Source: Saccharospirillum sp.
GTDB taxonomy: Bacteria; Pseudomonadota; Gammaproteobacteria; Pseudomonadales; Natronospirillaceae
Assembly: GCA_018402545.1 (NCBI GenBank)
Contig: JAGYIL010000001.1
Coordinates: 2,763,794-2,827,793, forward strand
Length of the DNA stretch: 64,000 bases
Direction: 5' to 3'
The position numbers and the translations under genes were made by a program. This document shows positions 1-7,911 of this stretch, piece after piece (within the stretch, counting starts at the first letter, position 1; each line of letters starts with the position of its first letter). Under the pieces are notes generated by a model. That model searched no databases, was not told where the DNA came from, and worked only from the letters and a program-made list of their open reading frames with translations.

Positions 1-1046
1 TTGCGCATTTCAATCGCCATGGACACACAAGCCAGGGCATCCTTACGCACCCCTTTGGATTCCGGGTCGCCAAAGAACACCATGATGGCATCGCCAATAA
101 ACTTGTCGATGGTGCCGCCATATTTCATAACTACGCGGCTCATTTCGGTCAGGTAAGTGTTGATCAGTTCAGTCAGCGCTTCGGCTTCCATCATTTCCGA
201 AATCTCGGAAAAGCCTTTGATGTCGGAGAAAAACACCACCAGCCGCTTGCGCTGGGTTTCCAGCTTCACATCCCGTTTACCCCGGAAAATGGTCTCCCAG
301 ACTTGCGGCGACAGGTATTTCGACAGCTTTTGAGACAGCCCCCGGTATTGCTGACTCTGGCGCTGCAGCTCCTGTCGCGTAATCTTCAGATAACGGGCTT
401 GCTGCGCCGTGTAGTAGGCATTCACACTGACATGCAGGCCCGCCCCGAAGGCCGCAATAACATTGGTCAGTACTGTGGTCTCAGTGAAGATGGGCTGTGG
501 TTCAATGAGATACATCACGCCAGCACCCAGCGCCACAAACAGCAAACAAAGCACATAGGACGAGGTTCGCCCCACACAGATAAAACTGGCATTGGCCATG
601 ATCAGCAACAACATGGTCGGCACCAGCGGTGACCCCATGGCAACCAGGATGGCACCGATAAAAAACGCATCAAACAACATCAGCGTATAGCCGACCTGCT
701 TCGGGAAGCGACGGCGCATGGGAAGGCTGAGAAAGCGGATCAGGGTTGGGTACAACAAACAGAACCCGACAATGATCGAGAACTGATTGGAAATCTGGCC
801 CGCATACAGAATACTAACCAGGGTGCCGGCCAGAGTCAGGTAGATCAGCGAGCGGGAGTTGAATTCGGCCGAGATCGGCAGAACGGTAAAATCATCGGTC
901 AGCTCAATGTCGGCAACCGATTGGGTATCTGTACCCCGGGAGGGCACTTTGCCTTTCGGGTCTGTTGCCCGACGCCCTCGAATGGGGGCCGACGGCTTGG
1001 GTGAGCCATTCTTCTTATTGTCAGTGGCCATGTGCCGTTTCTGCAT
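1..1046 (-). CDS. Class III adenylate/guanylate cyclase with membrane N-terminus (3' end outside window)
   Basis: Reading the minus strand from ATG 1046 (or ATG 1031) gives an open frame running off the window edge. After a polar N-terminus of about 60 residues come several hydrophobic segments, then a linker and the start of a class III cyclase domain. Seen there are VVFFSDIKGFSEISE, with the metal-binding Asp of the F-x-D-I pattern, and GGTIDKFIGDAIMVFFGD, with the second metal Asp. The family makes cAMP or cGMP from ATP or GTP on the cytoplasmic face of the membrane. The N-terminal helices are probably a MASE-like sensor. Substrate choice cannot be judged because the C-terminal half of the domain is missing. 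No strong ribosome site decides between the two starts. Confidence 0.85.
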   Translation of the reverse strand, partial: MQKRHMATDNKKNGSPKPSAPIRGRRATDPKGKVPSRGTDTQSVADIELTDDFTVLPISAEFNSRSLIYLTLAGTLVSILYAGQISNQFSIIVGFCLLYPTLIRFLSLPMRRRFPKQVGYTLMLFDAFFIGAILVAMGSPLVPTMLLLIMANASFICVGRTSSYVLCLLFVALGAGVMYLIEPQPIFTETTVLTNVIAAFGAGLHVSVNAYYTAQQARYLKITRQELQRQSQQYRGLSQKLSKYLSPQVWETIFRGKRDVKLETQRKRLVVFFSDIKGFSEISEMMEAEALTELINTYLTEMSRVVMKYGGTIDKFIGDAIMVFFGDPESKGVRKDALACVSMAIEMR

Positions 1047-1138
1047 CCCGTAGCAACCCCAGTACACTCAAGGGCTTATGTTAAACGAATCAGATGGGTA
1101 CGATAACTGAAAATGTGCGTTAAATCACTGAGTGGACC

Positions 1139-1732
1139 ATGACCCAAAGCCCCGACTCCAAAGCCCCGGCACACCCGGCACTTGCCCTGCTACAGCAGCG
1201 CGTTTCACACCCGAGGCTGACTGACCCCGGCCCCAGCCAGGCCCAACTGGCCGACTTGTATAGAGCCGCAATGCGCGCACCAGACCACGCCTGGCTGCGC
1301 CCCTGGCGATTCATAGAAGTCAGCGGCGACGACCGCAGCCGCCTGGGAGAGCAGATGGCCCACAGCGCCCGGCAAGACGACCCCGGCCTGGCCGACAAGC
1401 AATACCAGAAGCTCCTCAACAGCCCACTGCGGGCGCCTCTGGTGCTGATCGCCTGGGCAAAGATAAGCGAACACCCCAAAGTACCCGCCATCGAACAGGT
1501 GCTTGCCACCGGCGCCGCCGTTACCAACCTCATCAACGCCGCCCACGCCATGGGCATAGGCGCCGTCTGGCGCACCGGCGCACCGGCCTACAGCCCCACG
1601 CTCAAGCAGACCCTCGGACTGGCGGTAACCGACCACATAGTAGGCTTCATCTACCTCGGCACGCCCGCAGGCGAAGACAAACCCGTTCCGACCCTAAACC
1701 CCGCTGATTTCGTCAGCCCACTACCGACCTGA
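1139..1732 (+). CDS. Nitroreductase family protein, YdjA-like
   Basis: The 197-residue protein is a single-domain FMN-dependent nitroreductase of the short YdjA type. Seen are the N-terminal RAAMRAPDHAWLRPWRF segment, where this family binds the FMN phosphate, and the C-terminal ATGAAVTNLINAAHAMGIG helix followed by VWRTG. Length matches the family (about 180-200 residues). Such enzymes are cytoplasmic NAD(P)H-dependent oxidoreductases of uncertain natural substrate. It stands alone between the cyclase, which is divergent, and tRNA-Ser. It is the last ordinary host gene before the prophage. Confidence 0.85.
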   Translation: MTQSPDSKAPAHPALALLQQRVSHPRLTDPGPSQAQLADLYRAAMRAPDHAWLRPWRFIEVSGDDRSRLGEQMAHSARQDDPGLADKQYQKLLNSPLRAPLVLIAWAKISEHPKVPAIEQVLATGAAVTNLINAAHAMGIGAVWRTGAPAYSPTLKQTLGLAVTDHIVGFIYLGTPAGEDKPVPTLNPADFVSPLPT

Positions 1733-1869
1733 GCAACCCCGCACAGTGCGGTCATAGAGACCGCGCGACTTCAGCCCTAACTGGTTGTTTTACCTCAAAA
1801 ACTTGCAAAACCACCAGTCATCCTATAACCTTCGCCGCCGTTGTTTGCCACTGTGCAGACAACCGATAT

Positions 1870-1957
1870 GGTGAGGTGGCCGAGTGGCTGAAGGCGCACG
1901 CCTGGAAAGTGTGTATACGGAAACGTATCGAGGGTTCGAATCCCTCCCTCACCGCCA
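1870..1957 (+). tRNA. tRNA-Ser (anticodon GGA), prophage attachment gene
   Basis: The acceptor stem GGTGAGG (1870-1876) pairs with CCTCACC (1947-1953), followed by discriminator G and an encoded CCA (1955-1957). The anticodon arm reads CTGGAAAGT with anticodon GGA. A long variable arm (TGTATACGGAAACGTAT region) and the T-arm GGGTTCGAATCCC are clear, as expected for a class II serine tRNA. A weak promoter-like TTGCAA / TATAAC pair with a 15-bp spacer lies at 1803-1829. The last 27 bases are the prophage attachment core, so integration leaves the tRNA intact. Confidence 0.97.
1931..1957 (+). repeat. attL core, 27-bp direct repeat within tRNA-Ser
   Basis: The 27 bases from the T-arm to the CCA end are repeated exactly at 49476-49502. 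The bases on both sides of the two copies differ, which sets the repeat limits. The integrase stop codon begins three bases after this copy, the usual position of int beside attL. Confidence 0.93.
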
Positions 1958-1959
1958 TA

Positions 1960-3282
1960 CTAAGCCGTTGATTTATAACGGTTTTCTAGTAAAGGGTGTA
2001 GCTTTTGGTCTTGTGATGGTCTCACAGGAACGTCAAATCCCAACAGCTTCGACACCATCTCGCCCATGTGCGGCGCATCCTCTGTAATCCATTCCCCATA
2101 GTGATCGTCGATCATTTTCGTGGTCGTGTGCCCCATTTGCCCTGCTATCCATTCCTTCGGCACCCCCTTGGTCAGCAGCTGGCTGGCAAACGTGTGGCGG
2201 GCATTGTTCGGGCCTCGGTACCGGACACCGGCATTGCGACAGTGGACGGTAAAGAACCGGTCCCGGTAGTTCATATCCCTGGGCACCGGTAGCTGGTTCC
2301 GCGTCTTCAGAATCACAAAGCGCACCTTGTGGGTCACCTGGGTTTTGTTATCCCGCTGTAACACCCGAACATCATGCACCGGCATCAGGCCCGTCAGCGG
2401 CCGCAATTGCTGCAACACCCAACGTGCCGGCTGCAGCATATCGATCACTCGTTCGCGGCTGGCTTCCTTCGGTACCTTGTATTGGCCATTCACATTGGCC
2501 CGGGTCACCTTGATGGTGTTCGCCTCGAAGTCGATTTCATCCCACCCAAGTGCCAGCAACTCCGAAACGCTTAGGCCAGTCCAGCAGGCCAGCTCGAACC
2601 CGAGCAGCTCGATATGGTTTGGCGTGGGAGTAGTGACCAGCTTATAGATTTCCTCCTGGTTGAATGGCTGGGGCTTACCCTTCACCACCGTCAGGTTTTT
2701 GATGTGGCTCATCGGGTCTTTGCCGATCGCTTCATCGATGAAGGCGTTACCCAGCACCCCGCGCAGCGGAATCAGGATCTCGTTAATCGTCTTGTTCGAG
2801 TAGGGCTGCCCCTTCCGGTTGTTGTGAAGTTCTACCTTTACCCAGTGCTCGATGTCCGATTTGCGGATCTCGTCCAGGTAGTTTTGCCCCCACTTCGGCC
2901 GAACGTGCTTCTCGGCCTTGTTGGCGTAGCTCTTGAACGTGGCCGGCGCCACGCTTGCTCGTTTTATGCTCAACCATTTATCCAGCTCCCGATCAAACAG
3001 CAAGCGTTCCGGACGGCTGGAGAACTTCCAGGCCGTCTTTGAATTGGGGAAGTGCGCAGCGTAGTCAAACTGACCCGTCGCGACTTCGTTGATGATGGTG
3101 GACCGGAGCCGGGCCGCGAACTTCAAGTTCGCCCGGGTGACCTCGACCCCTTTCAGCGATTCATTACGCTGGGCCCCAGCGTAATAGAACCGCACCCGGA
3201 TGGTTTTACCCCGGATCTCGATGCCTTCCAACCGGTTATCCCGGATGTACTGGCGCAGATCATCCAACTTGCTTGAGTCCAT
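1960..3282 (-). CDS. int: Tyrosine-type prophage integrase
   Basis: Site-specific recombinase of about 440 residues. It has an N-terminal arm-binding domain (GIEIRGKTIRVRFYY region), a SAM-like core-binding domain at about 95-180 and a catalytic domain at about 205-405. Box II reads NARHTFAS, followed by GQMGHTTTKM and the nucleophile in DDHYGEW (Tyr about 395). The position of the first catalytic Arg carries Ser (WTGLSVSEL), a substitution that needs explaining. The likely start is ATG 3282 (MDSSKL), overlapping the xis stop by 23 bases; an upstream in-frame ATG at 3318 would extend it. It should act on the flanking tRNA-Ser core. Confidence 0.93.
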   Translation of the reverse strand: MDSSKLDDLRQYIRDNRLEGIEIRGKTIRVRFYYAGAQRNESLKGVEVTRANLKFAARLRSTIINEVATGQFDYAAHFPNSKTAWKFSSRPERLLFDRELDKWLSIKRASVAPATFKSYANKAEKHVRPKWGQNYLDEIRKSDIEHWVKVELHNNRKGQPYSNKTINEILIPLRGVLGNAFIDEAIGKDPMSHIKNLTVVKGKPQPFNQEEIYKLVTTPTPNHIELLGFELACWTGLSVSELLALGWDEIDFEANTIKVTRANVNGQYKVPKEASRERVIDMLQPARWVLQQLRPLTGLMPVHDVRVLQRDNKTQVTHKVRFVILKTRNQLPVPRDMNYRDRFFTVHCRNAGVRYRGPNNARHTFASQLLTKGVPKEWIAGQMGHTTTKMIDDHYGEWITEDAPHMGEMVSKLLGFDVPVRPSQDQKLHPLLENRYKSTA

Positions 3283-3478
3283 GGTCACCGTTCTGAATCC
3301 AGTCATCCACCGCTTCAAAATTGTAATAGATCATGCCATCCCCAGCCTTGCGCCAATGCACACCCTCGATGAACTGACCACAGCGACGCTTGTGTTTCAG
3401 TGCGTCGAAGCTCATGCCTTTCAGCTCTTCCATTTTGGCCGGTTTTACCCAGCCGAGTTTGATGTAAGTCGGGTTCAT
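3260..3478 (-). CDS. xis: Excisionase-like small DNA-binding protein (Xis)
   Basis: 72 residues with the winged-helix excisionase pattern: a WVKPAKMEELKGMS recognition region, then a short wing and IYYNFEAVDDWIQNG near the end. An AGAGGT ribosome site precedes ATG 3478. It is just upstream of int on the same strand and overlaps its start, the usual order for a directionality factor. In the family this protein bends arm DNA to favour excision. Confidence 0.8.
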   Translation of the reverse strand: MNPTYIKLGWVKPAKMEELKGMSFDALKHKRRCGQFIEGVHWRKAGDGMIYYNFEAVDDWIQNGDHGLKQVG

Positions 3479-3507
3479 GATGTTACCTCTCTTGGTTGAT
3501 TGCCGTT

Positions 3508-3957
3508 TCAGAACGGAATGTCGTCATCAAAATCGTCATAGTTATTTGCACCTGGTTGAGCCGGTGCCGTTGCCTGCCTACTCGGTGCCGCTGGTGCCTG
3601 CCCTGCCCCACTCTCCGGACGGCCACCGATAAACTGCATGTCGTTAACCACGATCTCGGTGCTGTAGTGGTCGGTGCCGTTTTGGTCCTGCCATTTGCGG
3701 GTGCGTAGACGCCCTTCCACATACAGCTGACTGCCTTTGTGCAAGTACTGCAGAGCATTGGCAGCGAGCTTTCCGAACAGCACCAGGCGGTGCCATTCAG
3801 TAGACTGGCCACGGACGCCCTGTTGATCTCTTGGCCCGAGCTCATTGGTGGCCAGGCTGATCGTGACTACCTGGGTACCGCTGGCCGTTGCCCTGGGTTC
3901 CGGATCCTGCCCGAGACGACCGAGCAAGATGACTTTGTTCACGGTGCCGCGTGCCAT
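3508..3957 (-). CDS. ssb: Single-stranded DNA-binding protein
   Basis: 149 residues. The OB-fold begins MARGTVNKVILLGRLGQDPE and includes TEWHRLVLFGKLA and GSQLYVEGRLRTRKWQ. A Pro/Ala/Gln-rich linker follows, ending in the acidic tip DDFDDDIPF that recruits partner proteins. The start is ATG 3957, whose A is shared with the TGA stop of the upstream HD gene (TGATG), so the two are translationally coupled. The phage-borne SSB sits in the leftward early operon and would coat single strands during phage replication or recombination. Confidence 0.96.
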   Translation of the reverse strand: MARGTVNKVILLGRLGQDPEPRATASGTQVVTISLATNELGPRDQQGVRGQSTEWHRLVLFGKLAANALQYLHKGSQLYVEGRLRTRKWQDQNGTDHYSTEIVVNDMQFIGGRPESGAGQAPAAPSRQATAPAQPGANNYDDFDDDIPF

Positions 3958-4526
3958 CAGTAACCTCCCCTCACCGGACGCAGTTCGTCGAACCGCTGAA
4001 TGAAATGAAGCCGGGCCGCTTGCCAGTCGAGGCATTGCGGCTGCAGGTGCTCGGGCACACCGGCCGGGAATATCCGTGAACGGTTCAGCCAAAGCGCAGA
4101 GGGTGCCATCTTGAACAGGGCTTCGAATTCGATGGCCCGGGCAAGTTGGTCGGCTTCTTCGATGTCGAGCCACTCGCGGCCGGTGACGTTCTGCGTATCC
4201 ACGCCCAGGGCTTTGTGGATGCGACGCAGCAAGGCCATTTCCATTTCACCGTATTCGGGGCACACCACCTTCGCCGGCGACACCAGGTCGCCCAGATAGG
4301 CCTTGGCGGCATCGTGCAACAGGCCTTTCAGTGCCAGGCTGTCGGGCACCAGGTACGACACCAGCACACTGTGCTCAGCGACCGAGTAAAAGCCCTGGCA
4401 GTGGCCATTGAATCGGCACTGCTTGGCGAGCGCGGTGGCGATGTCGTCGATGTGAATGGCATCGAGGGAGGCATCGCTGGGCGACAGGTTCATCAGGTTC
4501 TGGCTGTGTGTCAGGATCTGAGTCAC
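3957..4526 (-). CDS. HD-domain phosphohydrolase (YfbR-like)
   Basis: 189 residues from a GTG start at 4526, preceded by GGAGGT; the GTG overlaps the previous gene's TGA (GTGA). Seen are YSVAEHSVLVS and the metal-binding GLLHDAAKAYLGD, typical of HD-superfamily nucleotidases such as YfbR, and a later Asp in the EEADQLARAIEFE helix. Such phage enzymes probably trim deoxynucleoside monophosphates or adjust nucleotide pools. It lies in the early operon directly upstream of ssb. The substrate is not determinable from sequence. Confidence 0.8.
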   Translation of the reverse strand: MTQILTHSQNLMNLSPSDASLDAIHIDDIATALAKQCRFNGHCQGFYSVAEHSVLVSYLVPDSLALKGLLHDAAKAYLGDLVSPAKVVCPEYGEMEMALLRRIHKALGVDTQNVTGREWLDIEEADQLARAIEFEALFKMAPSALWLNRSRIFPAGVPEHLQPQCLDWQAARLHFIQRFDELRPVRGGY

Positions 4527-4822
4527 AACGGCACCTCCGGCTGGCTCTGCGCCAGGGCGATCGATTGCCACCGCTCGGCGCCGTCGTAACTGTTCCCGCC
4601 AACGGCCGCCCAGGCATTGCCCTCTTCATCCACGGCTAAACAGCCCGGCTGCCACCCGGCTGGGTATCTGATCTCGCTCATCCAGCCCTGGACTTCATTG
4701 CCCATGAACACGATGACACCACGTTCACCGATGTAGTCCTGGTTGTGTGAGCGCCATTCTTGCGCCTGCGCCATAAGCCCTTTCAGATCGGGCACTGGCT
4801 GGTTTTTAAGTAGAGTACTCAC
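4523..4822 (-). CDS. Hypothetical early phage protein
   Basis: 99 residues from GTG 4822, chosen because it overlaps the upstream stop as GTGA and agrees with the operon's overlap pattern. No family is recognised. The C-terminal half has an aromatic, beta-rich look (GWMSEIRYPAGWQPG and DEEGNAWAAVGGNSYDG). It lies between two small early genes and the HD enzyme on the same transcript. Confidence 0.6.
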   Translation of the reverse strand: MSTLLKNQPVPDLKGLMAQAQEWRSHNQDYIGERGVIVFMGNEVQGWMSEIRYPAGWQPGCLAVDEEGNAWAAVGGNSYDGAERWQSIALAQSQPEVPL

Positions 4823-5223
4823 GCGGCCGGGTCTCCCTGGTAAGTGTTCTGTAGCTTGGGGGTCATCTGAATGACGTTGTTCAGCGCGGGCTGGTGCGGG
4901 TTCCACACCGGGTCGATGTAGAGCTCCCGGGCGAGATCCAGCGGCGAGCGCCGAAAGGCAAGCTGCAGCAAGGCGTTGCAGTCCCGGTTGAACTCGGACC
5001 ACTCCAGCACCTGGGCGCACACAGAGCGGGTCCAGATGGCTGGCAGCGCTTTCGTTTTGGCATCTTCACGATCGGCCAGGTCGACGTTCTCAATCAGCCA
5101 GGCGCGAGCGACCAACATCTGATCGCCCTCCTCCGCTTCATGGATCTGGCTGTACCCGAGCAGAGCCAGGGTTTTGATGAGGTCCAGCAGCTTATGGCTG
5201 GGGTTAAGCAGCGCTAATGACAT
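4819..5223 (-). CDS. Hypothetical early phage protein
   Basis: 134 residues from ATG 5223, preceded by GGGAGG. Mostly helical, with no recognised domain. The start lies inside the 3' end of the LuxR-type gene (20-base overlap), and the stop overlaps the next GTG, so it belongs to the same early operon leading to ssb, xis and int. Confidence 0.6.
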   Translation of the reverse strand: MSLALLNPSHKLLDLIKTLALLGYSQIHEAEEGDQMLVARAWLIENVDLADREDAKTKALPAIWTRSVCAQVLEWSEFNRDCNALLQLAFRRSPLDLARELYIDPVWNPHQPALNNVIQMTPKLQNTYQGDPAA

Positions 5224-5593
5224 GGCGCACCTCCCTTGAACGGTAGCGGGTGATTCGGCTGATTCGGTGGCGTTGAACGGGTTGCTGGTGGTCGGCCATG
5301 AAAGCGGCCGGAATGACCAGGCCAGCAACGAAGAAGACGATGCAGAGTTCCCGGATCATTCCCTTCATGCCGGCCTTCAGAATGGCCTCTGCCATGGTTT
5401 GGACATGAAGCTGGGCGACGAACTTGTACAGGATGCGCTTGCGGGCACCGGCGACGGTGTGCGGGCTGACGCCGCAATCCCGAGCGATCTGCTTGTCGCT
5501 GAACCCCTGGGCAATGCCCAGGAAGTAACGGGTCTCGCGCGGGGCCAGGATGGTTGGTTCTGCCTGGTAGTTGCCGTAGGTGATCATACTCAT
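5204..5593 (-). CDS. LuxR-type HTH protein with C-terminal membrane segment
   Basis: 129 residues. Residues about 15-60 match the GerE/LuxR helix-turn-helix (GFSDKQIARDCGVSPHTV, then RKRILYKF). No receiver or autoinducer domain is present. Residues about 85-103 (LCIVFFVAGLVIPAAFMA) form one likely membrane helix followed by a basic tail, which is odd for a soluble regulator. It is the first gene of the leftward early operon, with a good promoter at 5627-5655, so it may control that operon or the divergent gene at 5769. The alternative second Met at 5587 cannot be excluded. Confidence 0.7.
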   Translation of the reverse strand: MSMITYGNYQAEPTILAPRETRYFLGIAQGFSDKQIARDCGVSPHTVAGARKRILYKFVAQLHVQTMAEAILKAGMKGMIRELCIVFFVAGLVIPAAFMADHQQPVQRHRISRITRYRSREVRHVISAA

Positions 5594-5598
5594 TCAAA

Positions 5599-5692
5599 TA
5601 ACCACAATTTGTTATATCTTGAGATGATGCTAGAATCGCAAAACCAAGTTGTCAACACATTTTGTAATTTTAAGGACGTCGACTTGTGGTTA
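5599..5692. promoter_or_regulatory. Inverted 9-bp repeats around the early promoter
   Basis: TAACCACAA at 5599-5607 and its exact reverse complement TTGTGGTTA at 5684-5692 flank the leftward promoter. Placement on both sides of a divergent promoter suggests operator half-sites for a local regulator, such as the LuxR-type protein. Binding is inferred only. Confidence 0.3.
5627..5655 (-). promoter_or_regulatory. Probable sigma70 promoter of the leftward early operon
   Basis: On the minus strand TTGACA (5655-5650) and TAGCAT (5632-5627) are separated by 17 bases, directed toward the LuxR-type gene. This is the best promoter-like site in the divergent region. Confidence 0.6.
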
Positions 5693-5768
5693 ATTGATCC
5701 GGTGTTGAAGCGCCGAAGGGTGACGCTGGGGGAACTCAAGAATGGGAAATACGCCCGGGAGAGAAGTG

Positions 5769-6698
5769 ATGGAAGATAATCGACAGAAGATCGAGGTAGA
5801 TTCAGGCGTTTTAGCACGCTGGAATCGGGTAAAGAATTTTGCGAGTGCAAGCTGGAAAGGCATGTTAGACGTGGAGACTCATTTCTCCGTGCACAGTAAA
5901 CGGTGCGACCGTGAGATTTCCTTGCTGTATTTGGATGGGATATCGGCACTGTTTGATGAATTGCACCGCTACATCTTTGAGCCTGAAACCGGGCCCTTTC
6001 ATTCGGCCCGACGGGAGCTAAACAAAGGCAAGCTAATTCAAGCCATCGAACGGCTGGAGCAGAAGCCAAAGCTATTCATCGATTTTTTAAGACTGGAAAC
6101 CCGTTTCCTCAAGATGTGCCGGTCACTGGTAAAAGAATACGAATTACTGGAGTCTTTCTACCAGGACATGCCAGCTACTCTACCCGCGGGGCTATCCAAC
6201 CGTGCCTTTCTATGTTTTGGCACCATTGAGGAAGTCAACGGCTGGACGAAATACATAGGCCGAATACTGGGTGAACGAAACGACCTGCACTACGAAGGCT
6301 GTATATTATTCAACGGTAACGAATTGGATGGCGTAGCCTGTTCGTTTCAGCAGGCCATTGAAAGCTATTTATCACACTGCCGGCAATTCGGTTACCGCTC
6401 TGGCCTCAACCCCCTGCTGCACTATGTCGATTTTTCAACGATCCCAATCAAGTACTCGAGTGTGCCGGTCCGCTACAAGCGAGTAAGCCGCTATCCGGGC
6501 TGCGTACTCGCAGGCATCACAGAGAAGCCAATCTCACCAACAACCCAGAGCATCAAGTCTGCGATGACTATTGATGACAAGGAACGAATAGGCGATTGGA
6601 TAGATCGGCCCACTGAGCTGTGGGCACCCGAGGGGAAAGGAAGGCGAAGCGATTTAACCGGGAAATACGTGGGCCTTCCCACAGAAAGGGGGGCCTAA
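5769..6698 (+). CDS. Uncharacterised protein in the lysogeny region
   Basis: 309 residues from ATG 5769 (GAGAAG ribosome site); an in-frame ATG at 5742 is less likely. No domain recognised. The protein is soluble, rich in helices, and has a Glu/Arg/Lys-rich middle (ELNKGKLIQAIERLEQKPK) and a polar C-terminus. It is transcribed rightward, opposite to both neighbours, from the region between the early operon and the repressor, where temperate phages often carry lysogen-expressed accessory genes. Its function is unknown; superinfection exclusion or defence is only a positional guess. Confidence 0.7.
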   Translation: MEDNRQKIEVDSGVLARWNRVKNFASASWKGMLDVETHFSVHSKRCDREISLLYLDGISALFDELHRYIFEPETGPFHSARRELNKGKLIQAIERLEQKPKLFIDFLRLETRFLKMCRSLVKEYELLESFYQDMPATLPAGLSNRAFLCFGTIEEVNGWTKYIGRILGERNDLHYEGCILFNGNELDGVACSFQQAIESYLSHCRQFGYRSGLNPLLHYVDFSTIPIKYSSVPVRYKRVSRYPGCVLAGITEKPISPTTQSIKSAMTIDDKERIGDWIDRPTELWAPEGKGRRSDLTGKYVGLPTERGA

Positions 6699-6754
6699 AA
6701 AAGACCGCCTATATCGGTTTAGCAGTGGCTGGGCTCGCGCTTCAAATCACGCAG

Positions 6755-7099
6755 CTAACCCAGCCATTCCAGAACCTGCCTCATGCCGAGCAGTGTGACA
6801 ATGACGGTAACAATGAGAGCGATAACCTGGTTTAAAACACCACGACCAATACCCGCCAACGCATCATGCAGGAGCTTTTTATACCAGGGGGTGGTTAGAG
6901 AGGCCAGGTAACGCTCTCCTTCCGGTTCGACTTCATACCGCAGATCAAGAAGCCGCAGTTTATCAGCGCTAAAATCTTGCCGATAACTGGCCGTAATGAA
7001 TCCACGCTTCTTTAACGCCAACACTTCTTTATGGTCAAGCTCGCTAAGCTTCCTTTCTGAAAGAATCCGAATCTGACGCTCCTTGCGTTCATCATCCAT
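6755..7099 (-). CDS. Small C-terminally membrane-anchored protein
   Basis: 114 residues. The N-terminal 70 are charged and helical (ERKLSELDHKEVLALKKRG). The C-terminus has one strong hydrophobic segment (NQVIALIVTVIVTLLGM) ending near residue 108. It lies downstream of the repressor on the same strand, 54 bases after its stop, so it is probably expressed in the lysogen. Tail-anchored proteins in this place often act in superinfection exclusion, but the family is not recognised. Confidence 0.6.
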   Translation of the reverse strand: MDDERKERQIRILSERKLSELDHKEVLALKKRGFITASYRQDFSADKLRLLDLRYEVEPEGERYLASLTTPWYKKLLHDALAGIGRGVLNQVIALIVTVIVTLLGMRQVLEWLG

Positions 7100-7152
7100 A
7101 TAACCCCCACTTCCACTCTACGCTTTGAACCCGCGCTTGGCAGACATATAGA

Positions 7153-7791
7153 TCAAACCAATACGGAATATCCGACCACCCTGCCCAACACTATGAAGTC
7201 TTCCTGCTCATCCGCACCAACGGTGTGATCACCCCATTCCGCGGTATTTTCGGGAGCCAACCGAACTTCAGCCTTGGGCAACTGGTAGACCCAGCGCACC
7301 CATATCAACCCGCCAATGTCCACGGCGTAAGCCTTTCCGGACTGTATGCGGGTGTCTGACGTGTCGATGAAGATGGCGGTACCGGGCGGCATTAACGGTT
7401 GCATGCTGGTGTCAGTAATCCTGAACCACCGGCACTTGGCCAAGTCGGCTTTAGGTGCCAACTCGTTGTCTAAACGGATCGTCGAGGTACTGTCGGTGCC
7501 AGGAAGTGGCGTGATCGCTTTGCCATACTCAAGGTGAGGAGCACCCGCACTTTGTGCCGGTGCCAACTCGCTGTCGCGTTCTTCGGCAGAACCGAACGCA
7601 AGATAGGCGGCTGAAGTATCCAGAGCGCGGGCCAACAGCGCTATATCGCTGTAGTTGGGCACGGTCCGGCCGTTCTCATAGCTGCTGATGCGGGTTTGGC
7701 CATCCGACCAACCACAACGCCTGGCAAGCTCTTCTTGGCTGACTTTCAGTGACTTGCGGCGGGCCCGCAGCCTGTTCGCTATATCGCTCAT
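7153..7791 (-). CDS. Prophage repressor, XRE HTH plus S24 peptidase-like domain
   Basis: 212 residues. Residues about 5-65 are an XRE-type HTH (VSQEELARRCGW, ISSYENGRTVPN). Residues about 115-212 are a LexA/CI-like S24 domain with the nucleophile Ser in ITDTSMQP (Ser129). An Ala-Gly pair (82-83) in the linker is a possible cleavage site. Where the catalytic Lys is expected, the strand reads LIWVRWV with Arg166, so RecA-stimulated self-cleavage may be impaired. It is divergent from the Cro-like gene, with the shared control region at 7792-7911. Expected role: maintenance of lysogeny. Confidence 0.92.
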   Translation of the reverse strand: MSDIANRLRARRKSLKVSQEELARRCGWSDGQTRISSYENGRTVPNYSDIALLARALDTSAAYLAFGSAEERDSELAPAQSAGAPHLEYGKAITPLPGTDSTSTIRLDNELAPKADLAKCRWFRITDTSMQPLMPPGTAIFIDTSDTRIQSGKAYAVDIGGLIWVRWVYQLPKAEVRLAPENTAEWGDHTVGADEQEDFIVLGRVVGYSVLV

Positions 7792-7815
7792 TTGGATTTA
7801 TGCCTCTTCATACCT

Positions 7816-7902
7816 GCATAAAATCACAAAACGCAATATTTGCATAATTTCATTTTGTAGTATTTAATCCGACTCAAAATACTATGATTTGTCATTTTAT
7901 GC
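7816..7902. promoter_or_regulatory. Repressor/Cro divergent control region with paired operators
   Basis: The 120-bp A+T-rich gap between the repressor and cro holds GCATAAAATCACAAA (7816-7830) and an inverted copy (7888-7902) whose reverse complement is GCATAAAATGACAAA, differing at one position. A related GCATAA...TTTTGT element lies between them (7842-7858). The layout resembles lambdoid OR, with two to three binding sites for the two HTH proteins. Confidence 0.6.
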
Positions 7903-7911
7903 GGGTGCGCC

